Assembly (NCBI RefSeq): GCF_900109555.1
Contig: NZ_FNZV01000002.1
Coordinates: 310,001-374,000 of the forward strand
Source of the DNA: Pacificibacter marinus
GTDB lineage: Bacteria > Pseudomonadota > Alphaproteobacteria > Rhodobacterales > Rhodobacteraceae
Direction of reading: 5' to 3'
DNA length: 64,000 bases
The notes under the pieces were generated by a model. That model was not told the DNA's origin. It saw only the letters and a list, made by a program, of their open reading frames with translations, and ran no database searches. Position 1 is the first letter of the stretch. Every line of letters begins with the position of its first letter. Below are positions 1-9,613 of the stretch, one piece after another. The translations under genes and the position numbers were made by a program.

Positions 1-1
1 C

Positions 2-160
2 GGCTGGGCCGACGCGGGCACAGGCACGATGGATTGGCCTGCAATCATGGCCTGTGTGCGTGAATATACCTCAGCCAATCTGTTTGTGATGGAACATGAC
101 AACCCATCAGATCACAAACGATTTGCCGCAGTTTCCATTGAAAATGCACGTAAATTTTAG
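2..160 (+). CDS. Sugar phosphate isomerase/epimerase, C-terminal end only
   Basis: Only the last 52 residues are in the window; the gene begins upstream. The frame opening at base 2 reads through a TMDWPAIM stretch and an FVMEHDNPSD stretch to a TAG stop. These match the C-terminal strand and helix of TIM-barrel sugar phosphate isomerase/epimerases (xylose-isomerase-like superfamily), where a Glu-His pair near the C-terminus belongs to the active site. It is followed after 21 bp by a Gfo/Idh oxidoreductase, a pairing common in sugar and inositol catabolic operons. The substrate cannot be told from this fragment. Confidence 0.75.
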   Translation, partial: GWADAGTGTMDWPAIMACVREYTSANLFVMEHDNPSDHKRFAAVSIENARKF

Positions 161-181
161 AGTTTAAGAAAGAGAGTTTTT

Positions 182-1321
182 ATGAAAAAGCTTGGTGTTG
201 GCATCATTGGATGTGGAAATATTTCGACCTCTTACTTAGATCTTGCCCCTAATTTTGGGGCGCTAGACATACGCGCAGTCGCGGATTTGAATATGGATGC
301 AGCCACCGCGCGCGCTGGCGAATATGAGGGTGTGCGCGCCCTGTCTGTTGATGATCTTTTGGCTGCCGATGACATCGATTTGGTGCTTAATCTGACCATT
401 CCTGCGGCGCATTTCGGGGTGACAAAACAAATTTTGAATGCGGGCAAACACGCCTATTCCGAAAAGCCATTTGTTTTGACTTTGGATGAGGGCGAAGAGT
501 TGCGCAGTATTTGTGCAAAAACCGGCTTGCGGGTTGGCTCTGCGCCAGACACGTGGATGGGCGGCGCGCATCAAGCGGCGCGTGCGGCCATAGATGCAGG
601 GAAAGTTGGCACAATCACCGCAGGCACAGCGCATGTGATGTCCCCCGGTATGGAAATGTGGCACCCAAATCCCGACTTTTTCTTTGTCGAAGGCGGCGGT
701 CCGATGTTGGATTTAGGGCCGTATTACGTGACCAATCTGGTTCAATTGCTTGGCCCTGTGAAACGGGTTGTGGCGCTCACGTCTGCGGCGTCTGACACAC
801 GCACAATCACCACGCCGGGGCCGCGCGCTGGTGAAAAAATCCCTGTTGAGACGCCGACAAACATTCACGCTTTGCTTGAGTTCGTCTCTGGCGCCACGAT
901 CACGCTGTCCACGTCTTGGGATGTTTGGGCGCATCGCCATGCCAACATGGAACTTTACGGCACCCAAGGATCAATCTTTGTGCCTGATCCGAACTTCTTT
1001 GGCGGACTTGTGGAAATCTCGGGCATCGACAAAGAGATCAAGGAACTCAAGCAGCCAGAGCACCCTTTTGGCATCAACAACCAAGTGGATGGGCAAGGCG
1101 TGGATCGCGCCAATTACCGCACCGCAGGGTTGGCTGATATGGCCCAAGCGATTGTTGAAAACCGTCCGCATCGCTGTTCATTAGAATTGGCGCTGCATGC
1201 GGTTGAGGTGATGACGGGCGTGTTGAAATCTGGCGCAGAGGGGCGTTTTGTCGAGATGACAACAACCTGCGAGCGCCCGGCCGCCGTGACACCACAAGAG
1301 GCCGCGAAACTGCTTGGCTAA
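182..1321 (+). CDS. Gfo/Idh/MocA family oxidoreductase
   Basis: A 379-residue NAD(P)-dependent sugar or sugar-acid dehydrogenase. The N-terminus has the Rossmann motif VGIIGCGNIS (about residues 6-15). The family EKP motif (AYSEKPF, near residue 96) holds the catalytic Lys, and the C-terminal half is the Gfo/Idh alpha/beta substrate domain (GGGPMLDLGPYYV near 170). ATG at 182 is preceded by an AAGAGAG ribosome site. It sits between an isomerase/epimerase and an aldo/keto reductase in a beta-xyloside and xylose locus, so oxidation of a pentose, a glycoside or a derived intermediate is likely. The substrate is not resolved by sequence. Length is normal for the family. Confidence 0.85.
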   Translation: MKKLGVGIIGCGNISTSYLDLAPNFGALDIRAVADLNMDAATARAGEYEGVRALSVDDLLAADDIDLVLNLTIPAAHFGVTKQILNAGKHAYSEKPFVLTLDEGEELRSICAKTGLRVGSAPDTWMGGAHQAARAAIDAGKVGTITAGTAHVMSPGMEMWHPNPDFFFVEGGGPMLDLGPYYVTNLVQLLGPVKRVVALTSAASDTRTITTPGPRAGEKIPVETPTNIHALLEFVSGATITLSTSWDVWAHRHANMELYGTQGSIFVPDPNFFGGLVEISGIDKEIKELKQPEHPFGINNQVDGQGVDRANYRTAGLADMAQAIVENRPHRCSLELALHAVEVMTGVLKSGAEGRFVEMTTTCERPAAVTPQEAAKLLG

Positions 1322-1489
1322 ATTGACAACGGAGTGGCGCGGCGTTGGTGCGCCCTCCACATTTGTGCTCAAGGGGCATGCAGGCATGACACTGGTTTTT
1401 TCCGTGTTTTACTGCGCATCATGCCCACCAAGGCACTGGGATCGTGCAGCCGAGGAGGGCTGTGCCTTCCGTTATTTTTGGAGAATGTC

Positions 1490-2530
1490 ATGACTTATAC
1501 CCCCGCTGAAAATCGTTACGAGACAATGAAATACCGTCGCTGCGGCAATTCAGGATTGAAATTACCCGCGGTATCTTTGGGTCTTTGGCACAACTTTGGT
1601 GATGACACGCCACACCAAACCAAACGCGATATTTTGCACACCGCATTCGACGCAGGTATCACCCATTTCGATCTGGCCAACAACTATGGCCCGCGCCCGG
1701 GCGCTGCTGAATCTGCCTTTGGGGAGATTTTGAAAACCGACTTTGCGGGCTACCGTGATGAGATGATTATCTCATCCAAAGCGGGCTATCGCATGTGGGA
1801 TGGCCCCTACGGCGAATGGGGATCACGCAAATATCTGATGTCGTCTTGTGATGCATCGCTCAAACGTATGGGCTTGGATTACGTCGATATTTTCTATTCG
1901 CACCGCTTTGATCCCGACACGCCTTTGGAAGAAACCATGGGCGCTTTGGACAGCATCGTGCGTCAAGGCAAAGCGCTTTACGTTGGGATTTCCAGCTACA
2001 ACACCGAACGCACACGCCAAGCTGTGGCCATTTTGAACGACCTTGGCACGCCCTGCGTTATTCATCAGCCAAGCTACAATATGCTCAACCGTTGGGTGGA
2101 ACACGATGGGCTGAAAGATGCTCTGCAAGAGTTGGGTGTTGGATCAATCGCGTTTACGCCCCTCGCACAAGGCATGTTAACCAACAAATATCTGGGCGGC
2201 ATTCCTGAAGGGTCGCGCGCAACGCAAGGCAAATCCTTGAACCCAAGCATGGTGTCAGAGCGGGCCATCGCGAACCTCAATAAGCTTAACGATCTGGCAA
2301 AACAGCGCGGGCAAACACTGGCACAAATGGCTATCGCATGGGTTCTACGCAATGGCGGGATCACAACCGCTTTGATCGGCGCATCCAAACCCAGCCAAGT
2401 GACCGATTGTGTTGGCGCTGTCGCCAATCTTGAGTTCACAACAGAAGAGTTGGATTTGATCGACGAATACGCAGATGAAGAGCAAATCAACCTTTGGGCA
2501 CTGTCGTCAGAGAACAAAGGGGCCATCTAA
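1490..2530 (+). CDS. Aldo/keto reductase, L-glyceraldehyde-3-phosphate reductase (YghZ) type
   Basis: A 346-residue NADPH-dependent aldo/keto reductase. The MKYRRCGNSGLKLPAVSLGLW start, the FDLANNYGPRPGAAE segment with catalytic Asp and Tyr, and SSKAGYRMWDGPYGEWGS are typical of the YghZ/Kv-beta subgroup that reduces L-glyceraldehyde 3-phosphate and methylglyoxal. The open frame extends up to 1334, but ATG at 1490 is preceded by GGAGA at good spacing and starts the conserved part, so the upstream 52 codons are dropped. The stop overlaps the ATG of the GH43 gene (TAATG), implying coupled translation. In this locus it probably removes reactive aldehydes or reduces a pentose; that role is inference. 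Confidence 0.85.
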   Translation: MTYTPAENRYETMKYRRCGNSGLKLPAVSLGLWHNFGDDTPHQTKRDILHTAFDAGITHFDLANNYGPRPGAAESAFGEILKTDFAGYRDEMIISSKAGYRMWDGPYGEWGSRKYLMSSCDASLKRMGLDYVDIFYSHRFDPDTPLEETMGALDSIVRQGKALYVGISSYNTERTRQAVAILNDLGTPCVIHQPSYNMLNRWVEHDGLKDALQELGVGSIAFTPLAQGMLTNKYLGGIPEGSRATQGKSLNPSMVSERAIANLNKLNDLAKQRGQTLAQMAIAWVLRNGGITTALIGASKPSQVTDCVGAVANLEFTTEELDLIDEYADEEQINLWALSSENKGAI

Positions 2531-4137
2531 TGATCCGCAACCCGATCCTGCCGGGGTTTAACCCGGACCCTTCATTTTTGCGGGTTGGCGATGACTATTA
2601 CATCGCCACATCGACCTTTGAATGGTACCCTGGGGTACAGATTTTTCATTCAAAGGACTTGGTGAATTGGGATCTGGTTGCGCGTCCTCTTAATCGAGCG
2701 GCTTTGCTTGATATGCGAGGGAATCCAGACAGTTGCGGTGTCTGGGCTCCCTGTTTGTCCCATGATGGTGACAAGTTTTATCTGGTCTATACCGATGTAA
2801 AACGCTTCAATGGTAAGTTCAAAGATGCGCATAATTACATCACCGCTTGCGACACAATTGATGGCGATTGGTGCGATCCTTGGTATGTGAATTCGTCTGG
2901 GTTTGATCCGTCATTGTTTCACGACGCCGATGGCAAAAAATACTTTATGAACATGCAGTGGAACCATCGGGGCGCAGGCACTGGTGGCAATCCCAAGCAC
3001 TCGTCTTTCGATGGGATTTTGATGCAAGAATGGTCGCCTGAGCACGGCCTGACAGGGCCAGTTACAAACGTTTACCCGGGAACGCCTCATGGTTTGACCG
3101 AAGCACCACATGTGTTCAAACGAAACGAATATTACTACATGACCACGGCTGAGGGCGGCACTGGGTATGGCCACGCGGTCAGCCTTGCGCGGTCCAAATC
3201 CATCTGGGGCCCTTATGAGGATCACCCCGATTTACACGTGGTCACCACCAAAGATACGCCTTTGACGACCAGCCCCATTCAACGCACGGGGCATGGTCAA
3301 TATGTTGAAACACCTGAGGGTGAAATTTATCATACGTTTCTTATGGGGCGGCCCATTCAAAAACGTGGTTCGGGCCAATTTTTCTGCCCGATGGGGCGTG
3401 AAACGGGGATTGAGCGCGGCGTTTGGAAAGACGATTGGCTGTATCTAGAGACTGGCGGTTTGGTACCGCGCGCTGAACTGACAGGGCTCAAAGATGTAGT
3501 ATCTCGCGTGCCAAAAAAACGTGAAACCCAGTTCAAAGGCACTGAGCTGCCAAGCGATTTTCAGTGGTTGCGTCATCCACATCCTGAACGCCTGTTTCGG
3601 GTCGACAATGGCCTGCATGTTATTGGGCGCGAGAGCTTTGGCTCTTGGTTTGAAAACGCTTTGGTGGCGCGCCGCCAAGAACACTTCGTGTTTGAAGTTC
3701 AGACAGAAGTGTCTTTCGAACCTGATACTTATCAGCAAGCAGCTGGGCTGACGCATTACTACAATCGCCATAAATTCCACAAGCTTTTGGTCTGTTATGA
3801 GCCTGATATTGGTCGCTGTTTGCGCGTTGTGTCTTGTCTTGGCGACTTTGCCGACAATGAACTGACGTGGCACGGCGATGCTGTTGCCATTCCTGATGGA
3901 CCTGTCCAGATGCGGGCCAATGTGGATCATGCCGATTTGCAGTTCTCATGGCGCATGAATGATAGCGATTGGACCCCCATCGGCGGCACTTTGGACGCCA
4001 CGCTTATCTCGGATGAGGCGGGCTTTGGCGAACATGGGTCCTTTACGGGGGGCTTTGTTGGCATGTATGCGATGGACATCACGGGGCAGGGGCGCGAAGC
4101 ACTGTTTTCCCATTTCTCATATACGCCTCACCCTTAA
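2530..4137 (+). CDS. xynB: GH43 family beta-xylosidase / alpha-L-arabinofuranosidase
   Basis: A 535-residue glycoside hydrolase family 43 enzyme. NPILPGFNPDPSFLRVGDDYYIATSTFEW carries the catalytic-base Asp of the five-bladed propeller (NPDPS). A second acidic residue lies in the SSGFDPSLFHDADGKKY region and the acid Glu in HGLTEAPHVFKRNEYYYM (about residue 190). The C-terminal 200 residues match the beta-sandwich domain of two-domain GH43 beta-xylosidases. There is no signal peptide, so it would act in the cytoplasm on imported xylo-oligosaccharides. It is coupled to the aldo/keto reductase and lies just before xylR and xylAB, so its xylose product can go directly to XylA. Specificity for xylose or arabinose side chains is not certain. 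Confidence 0.92.
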   Translation: MIRNPILPGFNPDPSFLRVGDDYYIATSTFEWYPGVQIFHSKDLVNWDLVARPLNRAALLDMRGNPDSCGVWAPCLSHDGDKFYLVYTDVKRFNGKFKDAHNYITACDTIDGDWCDPWYVNSSGFDPSLFHDADGKKYFMNMQWNHRGAGTGGNPKHSSFDGILMQEWSPEHGLTGPVTNVYPGTPHGLTEAPHVFKRNEYYYMTTAEGGTGYGHAVSLARSKSIWGPYEDHPDLHVVTTKDTPLTTSPIQRTGHGQYVETPEGEIYHTFLMGRPIQKRGSGQFFCPMGRETGIERGVWKDDWLYLETGGLVPRAELTGLKDVVSRVPKKRETQFKGTELPSDFQWLRHPHPERLFRVDNGLHVIGRESFGSWFENALVARRQEHFVFEVQTEVSFEPDTYQQAAGLTHYYNRHKFHKLLVCYEPDIGRCLRVVSCLGDFADNELTWHGDAVAIPDGPVQMRANVDHADLQFSWRMNDSDWTPIGGTLDATLISDEAGFGEHGSFTGGFVGMYAMDITGQGREALFSHFSYTPHP

Positions 4138-4161
4138 AGGCGGCGTTTAAAGGACGATCAG

Positions 4162-5013
4162 ATGAGCTGGACCTCTCGCATAATGGTGTATGATTTTGAA
4201 GAGGCGCGCGCGTTCCCCGTTTTGGAAACGGATATGCACATCGAGGCCCCAAATTGGACGCCCGAAGGCGATGCTTTGATCGTTAATGGGGATGGCAGTC
4301 TGTTTTGGGTCGATCTGGAAAATCCTGAGCTGTGGGAAATTGACACAGGCCTGTGTATCAAGCTCAACAATGATCACGGCATCACGCCGGACGGCGAAAC
4401 GTTGATCTTTTCCGATCACACTTATGGCCAAGGGTCTGTCATCTGGACGCAGAACCTTGGCGATGACGACCCCGACCCACAACGCGTGACGTCCAACAGC
4501 CCGTCTTGGTGGCACGGTGTGTCGCCTGATGGCAAAACGCTGACCTATACGGCTGTGCGCGATGGCGTTTTTGGCATTTACACAATCGCGATTGAAGGGG
4601 GCGCGGAAACTTGCGTGACCCAAAGCGCACATCACTATGATGGCCCTGATTACACCCCTGATGGACAATGGATTTGGTTCAATTCCGAGCGCTCGGGAAA
4701 TGGGTCTTCTGACATTTGGCGGGTGCGTGTTGATGGCTCCGATGCCGAACAAATGACCAATGATGAGCGTGTGAATTGGTTCCCGCACCCCGCGCCTGAG
4801 GGCGATAAAATCGTCTACCTTGCATATCCCGAAGGCACCCAAGGCCATCCTGCGGGCAAAGACGTCGAGTTGCGTTTGTTTAAAGGCAAAGGCGAGACAC
4901 CCGAAACGCTGGTGTCTTTGTTTGGCGGGCAAGGTACGATTAATGTACCGTCTTGGTCGCCAGATGGCGTGGCCTTTGCCTATGTGGAATACGCGCGCGG
5001 GCTAGTCGATTAA
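4162..5013 (+). CDS. TolB-like PD40 beta-propeller protein
   Basis: A 283-residue protein built of repeated WD40-like PD40 blades. Six copies of a (W/Y)xPDGxxL/I pattern are visible: WTPEGDAL, ITPDGETL, VSPDGKTL, YTPDGQWI, APEGDKI and WSPDGVAF. This is the TolB-propeller fold without the TolB N-terminal domain and without a signal peptide, so it is probably cytoplasmic. It follows the GH43 gene by 24 bp and ends 12 bp inside the convergent ROK repressor gene. Such proteins recur in roseobacter sugar operons, and some propellers act as lyases or lactone/oligosaccharide binding proteins. A role in handling the GH43 substrates is inference. Confidence 0.75.
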   Translation: MSWTSRIMVYDFEEARAFPVLETDMHIEAPNWTPEGDALIVNGDGSLFWVDLENPELWEIDTGLCIKLNNDHGITPDGETLIFSDHTYGQGSVIWTQNLGDDDPDPQRVTSNSPSWWHGVSPDGKTLTYTAVRDGVFGIYTIAIEGGAETCVTQSAHHYDGPDYTPDGQWIWFNSERSGNGSSDIWRVRVDGSDAEQMTNDERVNWFPHPAPEGDKIVYLAYPEGTQGHPAGKDVELRLFKGKGETPETLVSLFGGQGTINVPSWSPDGVAFAYVEYARGLVD

Positions 5014-6222
5014 AATTTCGGTGGCGTGCTCTAATGCCAAAGCTGCTGCGCCCTGCGCCCAGATTAAATCACCCCAAGCGTGGATTTCTACCGGTGTTGG
5101 TGCGCGGCCTTGCTCGCTTGTTAGGCGCTGCATCTCGGCTAAAACTTCATCGGCATACAGATAGTCAAACCGTAAACGTTCGCCTGACAGCAAGATCAAC
5201 GCAGGGTCAAATAACGTCACAATATTGGCCAGTCCCATGGCTAAGTATCTGCCCGCTTTGGAAAAAATAGCACGCGCTGCGGCATCGCCAGTTTGTGCGC
5301 GTGCAAACAACGTCTCGATCATATCGCTTGTTGTCTCGCTCCCGTGTGGGGTTTGAAGCACGGTCGATGCTTCGCGCACCAAAGCATAATCGGCGATATA
5401 GGCCTCAAGACATCCGCGTCGACCACATCTGCACAGCGCGCCATCCAGTTGTACTTTGCTATGACCCAGCTCCATCCCAAGCCCAATGCCGCCGCGTTGC
5501 ATTTCGTGATTGATCACCAATCCCATGCCAACACCGTGCTCGATGGACACCACGGCAAAGTTGTCGCGCTCACGCCCTGCGCCAAACCACAACTCGGCCA
5601 AAGTCAGCAGATTGGCATCGTTGTCGATGCGCACGGGGTAGCCAAATGCGTCTTGCAACATGTCGCGCAGCGCAATGTCGCGTTCCTTTATAAATGGGCA
5701 CCAAATCAAACGCCCAGCATCAAAATCGACCATGCCTGGCAGGCCGACGGCAATCGCCGTGATTGCGTCTTTTTCCAATCCTGTGGCGTGCAGAGCAGCG
5801 TCAATCAGCGCGCCTGTTTCTTGGATGATGTCACGCGCGGTGCGCGGTGCGCGGTGTGTGGCCAGTGAAACGGTGTCAATCTTTGTGCCAGATAAATCCA
5901 AAATGACTGCTGAATTGAACTGGTCTGATATTTTGATGCCAATCACATAGCCTGCTGATCCAGTGACCTTTAATCCAGTGGGCGGACGTCCGCGCCCTGT
6001 GTTGGCCTCTTGGCGTTGCACAACTGTTTCTTCGATAAATCCGCGTGCTATTAAATCGGCCGATGTGGATGTCACTGTGGCGGGTGAAATGTCGAGCGTA
6101 CGGGCCACATCCACGCGTGCGATTGTGCCGCGCGCCCGCACCAGATCAAAGACGCGCCTTTTCAATGGCTTGTTCGGTTGAACGTGTCTCGTTAGGGTCG
6201 GGCCGCATCCGTCCTTGTCCAT
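5002..6222 (-). CDS. xylR: ROK family transcriptional repressor, XylR type
   Basis: About 406 residues. An N-terminal winged helix (KRRVFDLVRARGTIARVDVARTLDISPATV) is followed by a ROK sugar-binding/kinase-like domain. The ROK zinc motif is visible as CRCGRRGCLEAY, and the sugar site follows the GVGMGLVINHEMQRGGIGLGMELGH stretch. It is divergent from xylB and convergent with the propeller gene. The frame also permits TTG at 6258; ATG at 6222 is preferred because the first residues before the helix-turn-helix are not conserved. By position and family it should repress xylBA, and possibly the GH43 operon, and release DNA on binding D-xylose. Inducer identity is inference. Confidence 0.85.
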   Translation of the reverse strand: MDKDGCGPTLTRHVQPNKPLKRRVFDLVRARGTIARVDVARTLDISPATVTSTSADLIARGFIEETVVQRQEANTGRGRPPTGLKVTGSAGYVIGIKISDQFNSAVILDLSGTKIDTVSLATHRAPRTARDIIQETGALIDAALHATGLEKDAITAIAVGLPGMVDFDAGRLIWCPFIKERDIALRDMLQDAFGYPVRIDNDANLLTLAELWFGAGRERDNFAVVSIEHGVGMGLVINHEMQRGGIGLGMELGHSKVQLDGALCRCGRRGCLEAYIADYALVREASTVLQTPHGSETTSDMIETLFARAQTGDAAARAIFSKAGRYLAMGLANIVTLFDPALILLSGERLRFDYLYADEVLAEMQRLTSEQGRAPTPVEIHAWGDLIWAQGAAALALEHATEILID

Positions 6223-6375
6223 ACTATGGTGTGTTGGCAGACTTGAAGGCACGGTCAATATTCTTTCATTTTTATCGTAAATAAGCGGATGGACCCGTAG
6301 TGTAGAGTGGCATTTTTATTGTGGGTATTGGAAGAGGTTAAGTATTCTTTCAAGATGTCACAAGCTTTCGGACTT

Positions 6376-6400
6376 ATTTATTTTGACAGTTAAAATAAAT
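6376..6400. promoter_or_regulatory. Probable XylR (ROK) operator
   Basis: A perfect inverted repeat, ATTTATTTT / AAAATAAAT, with a 7-bp centre (GACAGTT) lies in the divergent xylR-xylB intergenic region, about 100 bp upstream of xylB. ROK-type XylR proteins bind AT-rich palindromes of this size. Assignment is by position and symmetry only. Confidence 0.6.
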
Positions 6401-6498
6401 TGCGCCACTTTCGGCATGCAAAGCGCGATTCGACATCGTGCCAATCTGCATGCGGTGCGCTGCATGCAACAAATTCAGAACCGCGCAGGGAGAACATA

Positions 6499-7938
6499 AT
6501 GTACATAGGTTTGGATCTCGGGACTTCAGGTCTTAAGGGCATTGTGATGGACGATGACCAAATTATTTTGGCAGAGGCGCATGTGTCATTGACCAATGAA
6601 CGCCCATTTGATGGCTGGTCCGAGCAAAATCCAGCGGCATGGATCGCCGCGACGGACACCATCATGCAAACCTTGAAAACCAAGATTGATCTAAGCGCTG
6701 TGCAGGCGATTGGTTTGTCGGGCCACATGCATGGCGCTGTGCTTTTGGATGCTGAGGATACGGTGCTACGCCCCTGTATTTTGTGGAATGACACTCGCAG
6801 CGCGTCCGAGGCTGCCACTTTAGATGCCGATCCACAGTTCCGTGCGCTCACCGGCAACATTGTTTTCCCCGGTTTTACAGCTCCTAAATTGGCATGGGTT
6901 AAAGCGCACGAACCCGATATTTTCAAAAAAATGGCCAAGGTTCTATTGCCCAAAGATTACCTGCGTTTGTACCTGACAGGTGATTATGTCGCCGAAATGT
7001 CGGATGCTGCGGGCACCAGTTGGCTCGACACAGGCGCGCGCGATTGGTCAGACGCCTTGCTCGCGGCCACAGATATGTCACGCGATCACATGCCGCGCCT
7101 TGTCGAAGGCTCTGAAGTTTCAGGCCAATTGCGAACCGCTTTGGCGCAAAAATGGGGTGTCCAAGCCTCTTGCGTTATTGCTGGCGGGGGCGGTGATAAT
7201 GCCGCGTCTGCCGTTGGTGTCGGTGTGGTTAAAGCGGGGCAAGCCTTTGTTTCTTTGGGAACATCTGGTGTATTATTTGCAGCCAATGATGGTTACCAAC
7301 CCGATGCCGACACAGCAGTACATACGTTTTGTCATGCTGTGCCCAACACGTGGCACCAGATGGGCGTGATCTTGTCAGCGACCGATGCTTTGAACTGGTA
7401 TGGCCGTTTTGTAGGGCAAGATGCCGCTGCGCTCACGTCGCAGCTTGGCGCATTGCAAGCTCCGACAAAAACACAGTTTTTACCCTATTTGGGCGGTGAA
7501 CGTACGCCGTTGAATTCGGCCAGCATTCGCGGGGCCTTTACTGGTCTTGAGCATGCCACAGACACCGCAGCCGGTACGCGCGCAGTGCTTGAAGGGGTGA
7601 CATATGCCATTCGTGATTGCCGTGATGCTTTGGCCAAAACGGGCACTAAAATTGATCGACTTTTGGCCGTCGGTGGCGGATCACAATCAAAATACTGGGT
7701 CGAAGCCATCGCAACTGCGCTGGGAACATCTGTTGACTTGCCTGTTTCTGGTGATTTTGGCGGGGCCTTCGGGGCTGCGCGGCTTGGTCAAATGGCCGCG
7801 TCAGGCGGGGGAGCTGAGCTGGCTTCAGCGCCTCAAATTCACGCAACGATTGATCCAAATCCATCTCTTATATCCGCGTTTGATGCTGGCTTTGCCCGGT
7901 TCAAAGCGGGCCAAGCTGCCGTAAAGGACCTGACATGA
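6499..7938 (+). CDS. xylB: Xylulokinase
   Basis: A 479-residue FGGY-family kinase that phosphorylates D-xylulose to D-xylulose 5-phosphate. It shows the N-terminal phosphate-binding motif [13 protein letters not shown], the [13 protein letters not shown] segment, a WNDTRS substrate contact, the central [14 protein letters not shown] ... SLGTSG block and the C-terminal [10 protein letters not shown] adenosine motif. ATG at 6499 is chosen over the longer frame from 6400 because it sits just before the conserved start and has a GGGAGAA ribosome site. The stop overlaps the xylA start by four bases (ATGA). Expression is probably controlled by the adjacent ROK repressor through the operator at 6376. 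Confidence 0.95.
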   Translation: MYIGLDLGTSGLKGIVMDDDQIILAEAHVSLTNERPFDGWSEQNPAAWIAATDTIMQTLKTKIDLSAVQAIGLSGHMHGAVLLDAEDTVLRPCILWNDTRSASEAATLDADPQFRALTGNIVFPGFTAPKLAWVKAHEPDIFKKMAKVLLPKDYLRLYLTGDYVAEMSDAAGTSWLDTGARDWSDALLAATDMSRDHMPRLVEGSEVSGQLRTALAQKWGVQASCVIAGGGGDNAASAVGVGVVKAGQAFVSLGTSGVLFAANDGYQPDADTAVHTFCHAVPNTWHQMGVILSATDALNWYGRFVGQDAAALTSQLGALQAPTKTQFLPYLGGERTPLNSASIRGAFTGLEHATDTAAGTRAVLEGVTYAIRDCRDALAKTGTKIDRLLAVGGGSQSKYWVEAIATALGTSVDLPVSGDFGGAFGAARLGQMAASGGGAELASAPQIHATIDPNPSLISAFDAGFARFKAGQAAVKDLT

Positions 7939-9239
7939 GCACTTTTTTCAAAGACATTCCCCAGATTAAATTCGAGGGCGCAAACAGCACAAATGAGTTT
8001 GCTTTCAAACACTACAACCCTGACGAAATTGTGCTTGGCAAGCGGATGGAAGATCATCTGCGCTTTGGGATCGCCTATTGGCACAGCTTTGCCTATGAGG
8101 GCGGTGATCCATTTGGCGGACGTACGTTTGAACGTCCGTGGTTTGATGGTGGGATGGAAAACGCTAAGCTTAAGGCCGATGTCGCTTTTGAAATGTTTGA
8201 TATTTTAAACGCACCGTTCTTTTGTTTTCACGATCTGGATGTGCGCCCTGAAGGGGCGACATATGCGGAAAATCAACGCAATCTTGAAGAGATCGTCGAT
8301 TACTTTGCCGGTAAAATGGAAACGTCCAACACGAAACTGTTGTGGGGCACAGCCAATCTGTTCACACATCGCCGCTTTATGTCTGGCGCTGCGACCAACC
8401 CTGATCCTGATGTGTTTGCCTATTCTGCCGCCACGATCAAATCGTGCATGGATGCGACGATCAAGCTTGGCGGGGAAAACTATGTGCTTTGGGGCGGGCG
8501 CGAAGGGTATGAAACCTTGTTGAACACCAACTTATCGCGTGAAGCAGACCAAGCTGCGCGGATGTTGGAAATGGTGGTGAATTACAAACACAAGATGGGC
8601 TGGGACGGGCAAATCTTGATCGAACCTAAACCACAAGAGCCGTCAAAGCATCAATATGATTTTGATGTGGCCACAGTCTATGGATTCCTTAAGCGGTATG
8701 GTCTTGAAAACGAAGTAAAAATGAACCTTGAACAAGGTCACGCGATTTTGGCTGGGCATTCATTTGAACATGAATTGGCGTTGGCTGGATCGCTTGATAT
8801 GCTCGGTTCAATCGATATGAATCGCAATGATTATCAATCTGGTTGGGACACGGACCAGTTCCCAAATAACGTGCCAGAAACGGCGTTGGCCTATTATGAA
8901 GTGATCAAATCGGGTGGTTTGACCAAAGGCGGCACCAATTTTGATGCGCGTTTGCGCCGTCAATCTCTTGATTCTGGGGATTTGATTTTGTCACATGTCG
9001 GCGCGATGGATATTTGTGCTCGGGGGTTCAAAGCTGCGGCAAAAATGTTTGAGGATGGCACACTCGAACAAGCGCGGGCGGAACGTTATGCCGATTGGGA
9101 TCTGCCAGCCAACCAAGAGATGCTGCAAGATGGTACATTGGAAGGCATTCAACGGCATGTGTTGACCCAAAATATCAATCCCGTGCCTCGCTCAGGACGT
9201 CAGGAACGTCTTGAAAATCTTGTGAGCACATATGTTTAA
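7935..9239 (+). CDS. xylA: D-xylose isomerase
   Basis: A 434-residue TIM-barrel enzyme that converts D-xylose to D-xylulose with two divalent metals. The catalytic His-Asp pair is in [12 protein letters not shown] (near residue 100). Metal ligands are in the [15 protein letters not shown] block, NLEQGHA, and the [20 protein letters not shown] segment. The length and the long insertion pattern fit the class II (longer) xylose isomerases. It is translationally coupled to xylB. With the cytoplasmic GH43 enzyme upstream, the locus gives a complete route from xylo-oligosaccharide to xylulose 5-phosphate. Confidence 0.96.
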   Translation: MSTFFKDIPQIKFEGANSTNEFAFKHYNPDEIVLGKRMEDHLRFGIAYWHSFAYEGGDPFGGRTFERPWFDGGMENAKLKADVAFEMFDILNAPFFCFHDLDVRPEGATYAENQRNLEEIVDYFAGKMETSNTKLLWGTANLFTHRRFMSGAATNPDPDVFAYSAATIKSCMDATIKLGGENYVLWGGREGYETLLNTNLSREADQAARMLEMVVNYKHKMGWDGQILIEPKPQEPSKHQYDFDVATVYGFLKRYGLENEVKMNLEQGHAILAGHSFEHELALAGSLDMLGSIDMNRNDYQSGWDTDQFPNNVPETALAYYEVIKSGGLTKGGTNFDARLRRQSLDSGDLILSHVGAMDICARGFKAAAKMFEDGTLEQARAERYADWDLPANQEMLQDGTLEGIQRHVLTQNINPVPRSGRQERLENLVSTYV

Positions 9240-9613
9240 ACCGCTTAGCTTACAGGTTTTTGAGGGTGTGATGTGATAGGGGCACTTTAATAAAGCGTGC
9301 AATCAGGTTTTGAGAGCCGTGGTAATTTGCACTTGGTCAAGCTTTCAAATGACGGCTCGAGAATGTGTCATATGGGTGTGCAAGGCACAGTCTGGATTGA
9401 GATATTGAGAGCTTGGCCTAAAAATTGATATTGGCGTTCACAAATCACGCCATCGGGGTTGCATTTTGGCGCAAGAGGCTCAATTAGTATGATTAATGAA
9501 GGGCGTGACATACGCGCCCTTTCATAGCACTTGCGAACGAGATCTTGGTCGACAAAAATAGATCTCTTGTGATTTAACCTGCGCACTTCAACAGTGGCAA
9601 AAAAGGAAGTCTC
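9240..9613. other. Intergenic region with one hairpin (9499-9521)
   Basis: No convincing gene is present in these 374 bases. A hairpin with arms AAGGGCG and CGCCCTT and a 9-nt loop lies at 9499-9521, about 90 bp before the next gene, and is followed only by a short T run, so it is a weak terminator or a regulatory structure. The leader of the next gene ends with a clear AAGGAAG ribosome site. Confidence 0.4.
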
